A stretch of 64,000 bases of DNA from Eutypella sp. D-1 (taxonomy: Eukaryota > Ascomycota > Sordariomycetes > Xylariales > Diatrypaceae). The stretch spans positions 62,001 through 126,000 of the forward strand of contig JAJTTP010000025.1 of NCBI GenBank assembly GCA_023313575.1, in the 5' to 3' direction. Under the pieces are notes generated by a model, which ran no database searches, was not told where the DNA came from, and saw only the letters and a list, made by a program, of their open reading frames with translations. Below, piece by piece: positions 37,901 through 48,951 of this stretch. The first letter of the stretch is position 1. Each line of letters begins with the position of its first letter. The position numbers and the translations under genes were made by a program.

Positions 37901-40260
37901 TCATTTTCTGGTCCACTCGTTGCTGAAGTGCTCGGTGTCTGTCTATGTTTTAGGTGAGCACGGAAGTCCTTGACGGGCACCGTATCTGGCTTCGGGTCCG
38001 GCTTCGAATCCAACTTCGAATCTGACTTCGTCTTGATATCAGGTTTCGTCTGGTCCGAGGGAGACGACTCGCCCTTGTCCGAGGCTGGTGGTGGTGGGGC
38101 CATGTCTGAAACTGAGGAGGACAGAGTCGGTCTACGGTCCCTGACGGGTTCTGCTTCCACCTTGTCGTCGGCTACAATACTGGTAGCTTGAGAGTCTTTG
38201 CGGGCGTGGCTGAAAACGGAACCAGTCGGAGAGAAGGTGGCGACGGTTGGGCTGGAAAAGCCGCTCAGAGAATCAGGCTTTGCGGGAACACCGACACCAG
38301 GAGCAGAAGACCTCATAAGCCCACCAATACTGACTTGGTGTTTGTGTGAGATGGTCGGAGATCTAGTCCTTTCCGTGTTGGGATTATTGGGATCAGCCGC
38401 CTTTTGTGCCTTTGCCTTTTGGATCTCCACCATCCACGCTGGCTGGTTGGGAACTGCTGATGCAGTTTTCGGTTTCGGGGATTCGGGCTTGTTCAGGGCA
38501 GATTCGAGCCAACTAGATTTTGTAGGGCTCCACCTCCTGGGATCCATAGTCTTTGATGGACTGATTGGAAGGGCGGTAGGTTCAGGTGCTGGCTCCTGCG
38601 ACTCCTTAGCATCGACCGGCGGCGCTTCCTCGCCCTGCGCGGGCACCAAGTCCTGACTTGAGTCTGGTCTTGACGGTGGTCCTATAGAAATATCCCTCGA
38701 AATGCTGCCGGGTCTGGGCCTCGTGGCTATGCCTAATTGGCCAGATAAATCGACGCTGCCCCTCTTCGCTGCAAGGGGGTTGCCACGCTGGAAGCTGGTA
38801 GGGGACTGAACGCTCCATCGCTTGCTAACACTGTCAGAACGCTTCATCATGGCACTTTGCACAAAACCTCCCATTCCCTTCGTAGGCGAAACCGGTCTCT
38901 CTGACCTAGAGGGCGAGGACCGGCCGGATGGAGAATCCATGGTGCCTTGCTTCTCGGCTTCGGTGTCGGTATCCAGCTGTGAGGGAGTGGGAGTGGTGGG
39001 TGGGTCGAGCTTGGGAGTGTCGGTTAGGGAGATCGGCGGGGCCAGCTTATTGCGTGATGCAGGAGACTCGGGGGGAGGCATGACGGCTTCGTCCGGGGTC
39101 TCGTTGGTGTTGGTGTTGGTGTTAGTGGTGGAGCGGTGGGACGCGCCGGGAGACATGCCGGGAAGCTGATGGCTCGCAGTGGATAAATCCACCTTCTGGT
39201 CGTCTTCTACCTGGGATTTTCGGTAAGCAGCTGAGTTAGCCCCCCTGTCGGCGGTCTGACGGAACCAAGCGGGGTCCTTGGCAGAGAGGGCGGAAGCGAT
39301 GCTATCTCGGGAGACGGTCTCAGTGGCGGAAGCAGGCTCGGAAGGTGTCGTCGTAGAGGTTCGGGCTAGATTCTCGACGGCAACCATGGAAAGGGGCCGG
39401 CTCCGAGAACGGTCAGAGGCCTGTGAAGTGGGTCGTCTTTGCCAGGCCAGGCCTCTCGCCACGGTGTCGGTCCGGGTAGGGGATTTATTTTCGGGGTCGA
39501 TCGGAGACTCGTTCTCCTTGGTGGGAGAGGTAGACAGGTCAGGGCGGCCAGCCATGAACCCCGACTGTGGTGAAGATTGAGACTGAGATTGAGACCGAGA
39601 GTGAGATTGAGAGTGAGATTGAGGGGTCGCGAGGGGTTCGAGAACAGGGGATGAGTCCAAATTCAGACGATGCGACGATGGCGGTGGCGTATTGGCCGGT
39701 GACGATTTTTGGGGGGAAATCGATCTGGCGCGTTCTGTAGGAGAATGAATAAGACGACGTTAGACGGATTTGATTTCTTTTATCTCTTTCTGTTTCTTCT
39801 TCTTCTTCTTCTTTCCCTTTGCCGAACACAAGGGCACGAGGGCACAATGGCGTATGAATATCAGAGAAAGCCCCTGTTTTCTTCCACTTCCTCTTGCTCG
39901 TCCTCGTCGTTTCCCCGTCTCCGTTCTCGGTGAGGATGCGAGAGCACAGAGCAGGGGGGAACAAGGGTGCTATATTGTCGTCGAGAGACTATGCTTCACT
40001 GCCTCCCTTTTTCTCTTTTTCTCTCTTTCTCTTTCACTCTCTCGCAAGCACTCTTCTGGACCAAATCAAAAAGGCCGGGGGAGGGGGTGGGGGGGACTTC
40101 TGTTTTTTTTTTATCTCGTACCTCTGCGACGAGCCTGTCGTTCAGCTTTCTCCTGCAAGATCTTCTCCTCCAATTCTCGCGATCGCTTCTCGTCTTCCTC
40201 TATTCGTCTGTCCCCCAATTCTTTGACTTGTTCGAGAAACCTCGACACGTCCTCCGACAT
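34922..40260 (-). CDS. DUF4045 / gelsolin-repeat protein (1621 aa)
   Basis: Three exons: 40260-40122, 39734-35404 and 35317-34922, with introns of 387 and 86 nt; all phases close. The N-terminus MSEDVSRFLEQVKELGDRR and the following charged helix, then SISPQKSSP, match the DUF4045 family of filamentous fungi. Residues about 70-1170 are a long disordered stretch of Pro, Ser, Thr and Lys with internal duplications: the FKKDSA..DGVTVDTKRSNT block occurs twice. The last 400 residues carry gelsolin-like repeats (FHVFNNEAGKKTTEVYFWAG, VVTQRGSGNKYDSL, CYLWKGKGS, and a final repeat with YVLDAFFEMYVIVG). Gelsolin repeats bind actin and Ca2+, so a role at cortical actin is likely, though no function has been shown for this architecture. 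The start is fixed by exon 1, which has a good context and an in-frame junction. Confidence 0.85.
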
Positions 40261-42022
40261 GGCTCGTGTGTAAGTGTGTACCTAAAAATAAAAAGGATAG
40301 AAGGATTAAAAAAGAAGAAGAAGCAAAAAAAAAAAAGAAGGTAATAATCAGGTCAGAAGTTGGTAGCGGCGCAGCAGCTGGCTCATGACAAGAAGTGAAA
40401 CAAGGCGCGTTGCGTTGCGTTGCGTTGGTGGTAGGGACGTGTGGTGGTTGGTGGTTGGTGGTTATATTCTCCAAGGTTATGTTTATGTTCGTCAAAACCG
40501 TCGATGTCGTCGTTATAACCTATTATTGTATAATAGGTTTACTTCTCTACTAAATTTTGTTTCTCCTTTCCCTTTTCCTTTTTTTAATTCGGCACACAAC
40601 GAGGATGGATTCTCGGCGGAGTTAGGTAGGCAGGTATGTAGGCAGGTAGGTAGGTTAGGTATGTAGGTAAGAAGGAATTATGGGTTGGTTGGTTGGTTGG
40701 TTGGTGTTGTATGTTTTGATAGGATAATAGGATTCGGCCGATGTTTTCCGGAATCCAAAAAATCTTTAAACTGGAAAGGGGAAAGATTTCTTTCTTTTTT
40801 CTTCCTTTCTTCCTTCCACCTTCTTGTTGTTCGTTGGCAACCTTAAGTTGTTAAGCAAAACAGATGTAAACAGTAAACGTGTAAATAACTTTTTAGTTAA
40901 AAGTCAAGTAAATAATAACATTGGGACATCCATCCATCTTTGAAAGAGCGGTAGCAACAATCGGAAGGAACCCCTCCCACACACACAGCCCCCCCCCCCT
41001 AATACACCACTCCAGCGCTCCCGTCTACCGAGTGCTAAACCGCTACTAAAAGTTTTAGCAAGTTACGTTAGAGACGTTCCTGAGACCGACTAGAACCAGA
41101 GCTACCTAGGAGAGTAACTACGAAGTACACAACTTCTTATTATATCATATAACATCACGTATCTTACAGTAGCACCCGTAGACAGAGGCGATGAGATGTA
41201 CATCACCTGTACAACTATATCTAGCATAGTACATACAACGCCTACCTTCAAGGTTGGTAGAGTTAGATGTTTACATAGTAGTAGTAGACCGACTTTATGT
41301 ACGCCAGCTAGCGCTATACCTATCTCGTCACCTTAGGTGAAATTCTATAGCGGGAATTGGCGAATCGCCTCTTGTCCCGGACCCCCCTCCACTTCCATTT
41401 CTAGGACTTTTAGGGGCCTCCCCTAACCCGGGGGAAGAAGGCAAACAAACAAATCGGAGCGTCTAAAAAAATTCACGGAGCAACGGTAACATTGAACGAA
41501 ACTTTTAAAATCGTTGGTGTGTTACCTGGCTTATCTGAGAGCATGTACTCGTGGGTGTTTCTTGGTCACTCGTATTTCTTGCTTTGTGTGTTTATGTGCG
41601 TGTGTTGATACTGACACCGATGCTAAAACTGAAGCTGACGTCGATATCGTAAAGCATGGGCCACTGTTTGAGGTAAATGAGAGGATATATCGTCCATGCA
41701 CACACACACACACATCAATAAACCTCCCCAAGTAAACGGTATGCGTATGCTATGAATAGAAACCTCGCATTGTTGCGATCGTCGCATTGAAAACTTATCA
41801 ATCACGCCTTCCTTCCTCACATGCGTAACCGAGAGACATGACCATGACCTTCTTTTCCCCTGGCCTGGCGCCAATTCCCCGAGCGGTCAGCGGTCAGGGG
41901 ATACCATGGTAGTCCAAGCATTCCCGTGCGTCTTTCCCGCCAAGACTCAAGAAATCCCCTCTCCTTCCCCCCCACCAAGCTGCCATAAGGCTCACATTCA
42001 TCGTCGTCGACAACACCATCCA
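40261..42022. other. Intergenic region
   Basis: Begins with the 5' leader of the DUF4045-gelsolin gene. Includes a GCGTT pentamer repeat (about 40407-40426), GGTTGGTT runs (about 40683-40703) and GTAGGCAGGTAGG words. Frames at 41514-41735 and 41906-42253 have no motif support; the latter overlaps the 3' exon of the ARL2 gene on the other strand. Confidence 0.4.
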
Positions 42023-43080
42023 TCAATACAAAAAAAGCCTCGCCTTAGCATCCTCAACAACCCAAGCGAGGCCCTCGCGGAGATTCGCGCCCGTCATGGC
42101 GCTGCACCGGAGCACGTGCCAGCGGTGCGTCTTGATAGCCGCGAGGTCGAGACCGGCCAGGATCTCCGCCGAGTCCATGCACCCCGCGACGTCCGTCTTG
42201 TTCGCGAAGACCAGGAGGCTGGCGCCGGACAGCCGCTGTCGCCCCGAGGTTAGTTAGCTAGGTTTTTGCCGTTGCGGGTGTATGTAGGGAAGGCCTGGTT
42301 TATACGAGAGGAAATGGATGGATGGATGGGATGGTGTACATAGATAGATATAGCAACCGGAAGAAAAGAAAAGAGAAAAGAAAGAAAGAACAAGAAAAAA
42401 ACAAACCTCCTCCTGCAAAAGCCCATGCAGTTCCTGCCGACAATCGTCGACGCGCAGGCGGTCCGTAGCGTCCACGACCCAGATGAGCGCGTCCGTCTTC
42501 TCGAAGTAATTGCGCCAGTACGACCGGAGCGTTTTCTGACCGCCGACGTCCCCTATCCATCCCATCCCATCCCATCCCATCCCCCCATTAGCCTAACCTA
42601 GCCCGCCTCGCCTTGTCCCGGAGTCCGGGGGAAAGGGCTGGGAACTTACAGATATTTAATTTATAGCTATAAGGACGGCACCCCATTCATTCCATCCAGT
42701 CAGCTAAACCTACTCCCGTGATAGCATGTGTGTCTGTGTGTGGCAACGTACCCCTCGTAATCGATAGTCTTGATAATAAACCCCAGCGTAGGACTGACGG
42801 CATTGACGTCCTCGCCCATGATCTGCTTGACGATCGTGGTCTTTCCGGCATTATCCAGGCCGCTGCACGTCGTTGTCGTGTCCAGTCATTATCAGTCCAA
42901 TACATAAACTAAACCCCGGGATCCCGTTGCCAATATCTCATTGCAAGGCACGGCAAGGCAAAGGAGCCGGGGGGGCAGGGAAGCGGAGCGGAAGAGAGTA
43001 GAGGGAGGGGGAGGGACTCACAGCATCAAAATCCTCATCTCCTTATCCTTCAGCCGCGCCTTGCGGAGGATCGACAGCAT
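42023..43080 (-). CDS. ARL2: Arl2-type small GTPase (181 aa)
   Basis: Five exons: 43080-43022, 42862-42752, 42666-42650, 42552-42407 and 42235-42023. The third is a 17-nt micro-exon encoding only part of GYKLNIW, yet all phases close. G1 is GLDNAGKTT, the switch I region has SPTLGF, G3 is WDVGGQ, G4 is NKTD and G5 is CSAM. Arl2 (yeast Cin4) works with tubulin-folding cofactors in making alpha/beta-tubulin dimers and binds effectors of the BART/PDE-delta type. The N-terminus [18 protein letters not shown] lacks Gly2, so it is not myristoylated, as usual for Arl2. The intron before the micro-exon is 85 nt and the one after it 97 nt. Confidence 0.93.
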
Positions 43081-43995
43081 TCTCTCTCTCTCTCGGCCCG
43101 TCTCGGGCGTTACGTTCGGCGGGTGGTTCCGGTGTTCTTCTCCGATGAGGTAGGTAGGCAGTTATGCGGGTGGGGACTGGACGACGGTAAGCTAGGCGGG
43201 TTGGTCGGTTAAAGAGGTCGGTCGGTCAGTCAATCCGGTCCGGAGGGTTGTATGTCTAACTACTTAAAACTCTACTCTAAATTGTTGTCCTCGGATCACC
43301 TACCTATGTATGTCACCACGGAGTATAGGGGAGGCCCGGCCAATTAATTAAGATGTTGTGAAGTCTTAAGTTCAATCCGGATGGTCTAACCCACCAACCA
43401 ACCAACCAATCAACCATACATTACTAGATAGGTAGATATTTTATCTATAAAAATTGTGGAATCGAGCAACTTTTTCCTTTTGCCATAGTCGCTGCCTAGA
43501 GCTCTACTCTAGGTACCTACATCCTCCAACACAACACGACTTCATCATCAAACCTACTTTTACATTCAAAATACATTTATGATAAATGGAAGTACCTAAC
43601 GTGTCTGCCTGCAGTGCCAGGTGGTCTTCCAGCTCAAAACTTTCACTTGCGCGCACGCTAAGAGGGAGTTAGAGAAAATCCCTATAATTAAATATCCAGT
43701 TATACAACGTACTCATGCAGCTTACACAAGATGACTAGGGCAATCTCGCCCGCATCCTCGCACTCATCTCATAGGCGACGGGGGGGAGGCTCGCAGGGAA
43801 GAGAGTGAAGAGGGAAAAATGCTATCTATTACTATTACTACCAACTGATCCCAAGGATCACTCACAGTCGCAATCTCTGAAAAACAATCTGCCTTATCAC
43901 CCTTTTTTACAATCTAATTAGTTTGCTGCACAGTATCAACTTCCACGTGCCTTTTGTTCCCGTCCGTCCTCATGGCATTTCAATCATTTGATCAT
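43081..43995. other. Intergenic region
   Basis: Contains the ARL2 promoter and leader (CT-rich just upstream of the ATG). No gene or RNA was identified. Confidence 0.4.
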
Positions 43996-46377
43996 TCAAG
44001 GAAACAGCTTATGAAACAGCTTCCGCAAGATCCGCATCTTGCGGCTATGTTTTCGCTTGGCTCTCGTCTTCTTTTTGACCTTGGCAGCCTCGGCTTTCGC
44101 TCTCGCCGCCATGCTCACGGCTAGCAGTTGCATCGCCTTGAACTCGGCGGGCCCCACCTGCTCCGCGTATTCGTCGACGGGAGGATCGCCGCGGGACAAG
44201 GTCAGTAAATGTCGCTCGTAGGGGCCCAAATTATCTTCGATCATGGTCGTCACGTCAGGGGCGTCGTCTTCATCCCCGACGTATTCCCAGACCCAGCGGT
44301 GGGGGCCAGTCGTGGGATCGGGCTCCGTGGCGGTGTGCACTTCGCCCGACGCTTCAGCATTACTATGTGGTTCTGCCTGCTTGGAATTGGGACCCCCATC
44401 CAGTTGGTCTCCCGCGGGCGCACCCGGAGGTCCCCAAGCGGCCTGAGTGGCAATAGGGTCACGGACGTTAATAATCGTCAAGCGTGGCCGCCAGTTGCTC
44501 AGCAATGGGAGACATCGCCAAGGTCCCGCATCGTTGGGACCCAGGCCTTCACACGCAAGCCGTACACGCACACTTTGGTGTATTCGCTCGTTAGTATCTA
44601 CGAGGAATTCGCCTTTGGTGCGGCACGTCTCCGGGTCGATCTTTTTGTATCGTCCGGGTTTCCGGGCTTTTTTACCCGCGGCCTGGTATATTGCGTTGTC
44701 AACAGCACAGGTGCCGTTGAGGGCCCACGGACGTACGGGTTTATTCCCATGATAGATGTCTGCCACGGCCCAGACTTTGTCTTTTGTTTCGTGGTCGGCT
44801 GCAGAACTTGATCGAAGTCTCAGTCTCGGGAGCTTTGCACTTGACAGTTCCTTGTTTCTGTAGTATTCAACGTTGCGCTTATAGATCCTGTCAAGCGAGT
44901 CGTCCAAGAACTCGCAATTGATCGAGGCAAGCTGGTCCATCATCCCTATAGGGCATGTTAGCCTACCATTCACCCATCTCTAAGGCCCTGGGGCGAATAA
45001 ATCGACCGACGCACATGCAAGAGTGATACTTGAGATGCCTTGTTCCTCGTTGCCTCCGCCGACGTCGGCATGACCTCCTGGGAACCACACTTGTCGAAGG
45101 TCGGTGGTCTCCCGGTGCGCGGGCAATCGCTCCCATAGTGTGGGACTGAAGGGACCCCGGGTCTCATCCAGTGCAAGCGCATGGAAAGCATGCTCGATTT
45201 GTGTTGACAGCCTCGTGTTGAACCACTTGTATGTGCTATATAGTCAGCAAGGCACGATTAGGCATAGAGCAGGGTACTTATTCAGCATTGCTTTGCCTGA
45301 TTCCATAGCGGGATAGAAAGTCGATATCAGGAATCCCAAGGCTGCCTACAGTGTCCTAGACCGCTATATACGAAATGAGTACTGGTATCTCGCACATAGG
45401 CCATGGGAGATCTTCGTACCAACAGCCTTGACTTTGATCCAGTCACCCGTCCCCTTGGCTTGTCGAAGACGGGTAAGACCGGCCTGAGCCGTCAGTGAAT
45501 GTCAGACTTGAAACGTACGGTGAATGTCGCTTACCTCGACGAGCATCTTTGCATATTTTTCTTGTGCGCGGGCTCCTTTGGGCTTGTTCGAAAATGGTAG
45601 GGTAGGGAACTGGTCCTCGTAGTCGAACTCCATCCAGTTCTGCATATCTTTGAAGATCGGGTAAAAGCATTCTATTCCGTCCCGATTCAGCAAGCCGAGG
45701 TCGCATATCATTCCGGCCACTGCTCTGGCAGTGTAGGCCTGATGAATGAATGTCAATATAGATTTCCATGAAAATCGAGCATCCCCCTTTCGCAATGGCC
45801 AATCCAGGGGGCGACAACATAAAGTCACAATGTTATGGCAAGATACGTACTAGGAAAGTGTCAGAAGTTGTAGTAACAAGAATCAGAGACAATTTATGTC
45901 GTTACGCACCTCCTCGGCTGAACCCGATAAGAATGATCTCGTCCCCATCCACATAGTTCGAGGCAATGTAGGAGTAAACCTCGCGGATATTCTGCCCATT
46001 CGGTTAGTATCTGCCGAGCATACAGGGACTCAAAGCACTAACCTCTGCGATGCCAATACCGAAGGCACCGCCAAGGATCTTGTTGGATTTTGTGGCAGTA
46101 GAACCAACGCCGGTGTGATAATAGATGGTCTGGAAGGTCCCGTCGGAACAGATGTTCTTGAAGCACCTGGATATGTGTGTCACATTGGACGGAACCTGGA
46201 GCGTGGGGATCTCATTAGGGTTCTTAGGTTGGACGTAGCCATTGTCACTGCGATTGTCAGCTCTCTTCTAGCTACACATATCCAATGCATTGCATACGAA
46301 TTCTGCCAAGTGCCATCACAGCACGCAATGATACGCTTCTTCGTCGGGGGTTTGATAGTTGACATGATCGATATCAA
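43996..46377 (-). CDS. DUF2235 (Tle1-like) alpha/beta-hydrolase with a twin intron; possibly decaying
   Basis: Eight exons: 46377-46298, 46247-46043, 45991-45911, 45738-45535, 45483-45420, 45363-45282, 45235-45015 and 44945-43996. Motifs follow the DUF2235 order: RIIACCDGTWQNS at the N-terminus, HTGVG, the nucleophile elbow GFSRG (Ser about 120) followed by AYTARAVAGMI, DTVGSLGIPDID, WFPGGHADVGGG and ITLAWMMDQL. In bacteria this family includes the Tle1 phospholipase effectors; in fungi it is widespread and of unknown role. The tail has a Lys/Arg-rich end. Three oddities: intron 3 appears to be a twin intron; a TAG at 45356-45358 (codon 214) stands where the conserved Trp before DTVG is expected; and the exon 6 donor reads ATAAGT instead of GTAAGT (45281-45276). 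The last two suggest loss of function or strain-specific decay, unless weak alternative splice sites rescue the frame. The start could instead be the Met five codons on. Confidence 0.75.
45739..45910 (-). other. Predicted stwintron [D1] in the DUF2235 gene
   Basis: Exon 3 ends in the codons for GFSRG and exon 4 opens with AYTARAV, in phase 0. Between them, a simple intron from GTGCGT (45909) to the CAG at 45739-45741 would leave an extra G and shift the frame. If the 60-nt intron 45909-45850 (GTGCGT..CTGAC..CTAG) is removed first, the G at 45910 joins TACGTATC to make GTACGT, the donor of a 112-nt outer intron that ends in CAG and restores the frame exactly. This matches the known class of spliceosomal twin introns whose inner intron splits the outer donor between its first and second nucleotides. 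Confidence 0.75.
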
Positions 46378-47835
46378 TTGCTAGGGAACTGTATGTGGTG
46401 ACAGAGCGATGGCCGACTACGAGTAGACATAGAAAGGAGTGTAAAATAGGGGGGGGCAAAGCTGGGCCAACGACAGCATAGAGGGCTTATGGATATTTTC
46501 AAGAAAATCTACGGGTAACGAATGTCGAAAATAGTCAAGTGGTTAGGTAGAAGTGAGTTGGCTGAGGGATCGGTCCAGACTGGAGAGGTGTGTATAAGTA
46601 GGATATTGGGCTATATTTTTAAGTTCTAGCAAAAGGGGGAAGGCATTATGGACCATAAAGCCGATCGTCACCCTTTCCAACCCAACCCCCCCCCCTTTCC
46701 CCCCAAAAAACAAAACAAAATAAAAGGGAGAACGGAAGGCACTACATTCACGAGTAAACAATGTCAAGGGTAGGCAAGAAACTAGCCTTTGGAAAAGAAG
46801 CAACGGATAGGAGCTGTCTATACCTCCTGCCCCTTATCAACACAGGTAAGTACCACAATTCATCCCGGCGACTACAAACCTTGGAATATAAACCGATTGC
46901 TAAATAATGTAAATCAACCCTGGAAGGCATAGACACCACTCTAGTATATTTTCAACTGCAAATTACCTACATAAGGTATATCGCAAATGCAAATGGAAGA
47001 AAATGGGTATGATGTTCCTAGTCGGCCGGGAAGCAAAAAAACAAGTCCCCTTCACCTAAAGTACGATCCCATCAGCCCATCTAACTATATGTAACCCCAC
47101 ACACCCACCACCTCCCCTTGCCACTCCCCCTACCTCCTTTTGAGTTCTTAGCGTCCACCCTCTATACATGGATAACATTCAAAAGGTCGGCCCAATGGCA
47201 TCTTACCAATAGCTACCAGGGTATGAGTGTAAATCCCAAGATCGGGTATACCGAGGTGCATCCACGCGAGGTGCATGAACCACACAACCTCGGGAACCAT
47301 GCTCCTTGTCCAATACTTCGGTATTCCCAAGTCGCGGACCGGTGTGCAAATGCACTTGGGTAGGCGAATGTAAGTGGCCGAAATAGGCGTGCGCCGCGTT
47401 ATAACCGGAGCTTGTACATGTAATTACTTACATGATCGCATCACCTGAGAGCAACATCTTCAGTACCTACTTAGGTATGGATGGGTGTAGGGGAGGTGAG
47501 GCGTGGCACTGAATCCCGTCACAGGGAGTGGGCTAGGATAGATAGCTGTGCCGTACGACTCTCTCACCCTCTTCTAGTGATCGTGGCTGGGTTGTTCGGC
47601 TTGTCCCTTCAATCGTTCGACCCCGCATTCGACCAACCGAACTCTCTCTCACATGTCACGGGTTCGATTATCCCGGTCCGGTAAGCAAGTACTATGGTAG
47701 ACAGGGTTATAAATCATCTTTAAAAAGAAGCATCGCACGCCCCCTCGCCTCCGGCGTTAAGACCTCCTTCAGTATTCAGGTTAATGCGACGTTCCCGTGC
47801 GCGAACATGAACCCTCTATCCACGCTGCTCCAGAC
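46378..47835. other. Intergenic region between divergent genes
   Basis: Spacer between the DUF2235 gene (minus) and the APH-like gene (plus). A C-run followed by A-runs lies near 46687-46722. No supported gene. Confidence 0.4.
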
Positions 47836-48951
47836 ATGGCAGCAGCAGCAGCAGCAGCAATAGCGCCAAGGGATTCCGGCGTCTCCCTCAGCGCGTTCTT
47901 CGACCGGTGCAAGCTGTCCGTGGGCGTAAAAGACGAGTGCGACGCCTTCGTGGCGTCAAAGTTCCCCGGGGCTGAGTGCCGGCCCTGCGCCTTCCAGGGC
48001 TACTGCTCCTACACCGTGCGCGTGGGCAGCGACGTCGTCGTCCAGTTCCGGCCCGCTGCCTACAAGCTTGATCTCGATGTGGTCGGGACCGCTGGCCAGG
48101 TCTTCGGGGTGCTCGCCCCGGAAACGCGCTACCTGGGACAGATGGGTGAAACTGGCCTGCATGTGTACTCCATGAGACAACTTCCCGGGTTATCGCTTCT
48201 GGAAATGAGAGCGGAGGGTAAATACCACCCCTGGATACTACGATTGAGGCGTGAGAACGTCGTCAGGGACTTTGCGCGCCTGCAGGTTTCGAGCTGGAGA
48301 TATGCGCTAGCCAACCACGACGTACCTGCGAAGCGGACGGTTGGGTCGTCGCTGAGGTGGCGTCTGGAGTCAATGGCAGCTCGGCTTCCTCGCCGTTTCC
48401 ACAACATTGTGCGCTCTGTCCTGGTGGACCTACCAGACATCGAGAATCTACCGTGGGCTTTCAGCCACGGCGACCTGCTCCCCTCGAACGTGATGGTCTA
48501 TCCGGAGTCGGGAAGGATCGCAGGCCTACTCGACTGGGCTGAGGCGGAGTATCTCCCCTTCGGCGTCGGCATGTACGGCCTGGAGGAGCTGCTCGGGGAT
48601 GACAAGAACGGCCGTTTCGTCCCCTACCCCGAGGCCGACTATCTTCGGAAGTTGTACTGGGGCGAGCTCCTGGGCGCCATCCCGGGGCTCTCGCGAGACT
48701 CCAGACGGGTTGCCCTGGTCAAGAAAGCCCAGGTTCTCGGGATCTTGCTGTGGCACGGGATCGCCTTCGACGACGGCAGACTTAACCGGGTCGTCGAGGA
48801 AGGAAGGGACGACGCGGAGGTCGAGCGCCTCGATGCCTTTCTCATCGCTCCATCGGTTTTATCGTCCCGCGTGGGAAGGTTGCGGAACCTCAAGATGTCC
48901 CGGCATTTACCCTTCGCGATGCTACGTAATTTCTGGCCGGCAAGACAATGA
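47836..48951 (+). CDS. APH-family phosphotransferase-like protein (371 aa)
   Basis: Single exon, starting at ATG 47836, the first ATG in frame, followed by a poly-Ala run. The protein has the aminoglycoside-phosphotransferase / choline-kinase fold signature: catalytic loop SHGDLLPSNVMV (HGDxxxxN, about residues 222-233) and the metal-binding loop GLLDWAEAEYLPFG (DWxxA). The N-lobe has YTVRVGSDVVVQFRP, where the usual ATP-site Lys is not obvious. In filamentous ascomycetes these proteins form large, mostly uncharacterised families that phosphorylate small molecules; the substrate is unknown. Length and motif spacing are normal. The coding GC is high. Confidence 0.85.
   Translation: MAAAAAAAIAPRDSGVSLSAFFDRCKLSVGVKDECDAFVASKFPGAECRPCAFQGYCSYTVRVGSDVVVQFRPAAYKLDLDVVGTAGQVFGVLAPETRYLGQMGETGLHVYSMRQLPGLSLLEMRAEGKYHPWILRLRRENVVRDFARLQVSSWRYALANHDVPAKRTVGSSLRWRLESMAARLPRRFHNIVRSVLVDLPDIENLPWAFSHGDLLPSNVMVYPESGRIAGLLDWAEAEYLPFGVGMYGLEELLGDDKNGRFVPYPEADYLRKLYWGELLGAIPGLSRDSRRVALVKKAQVLGILLWHGIAFDDGRLNRVVEEGRDDAEVERLDAFLIAPSVLSSRVGRLRNLKMSRHLPFAMLRNFWPARQ

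Noticed and set aside
47655..47690. tRNA B-box-like GGTTCGATTAT
   Set aside because: Does not match the T-loop consensus fully, and no A box or pairing acceptor stem was found upstream.
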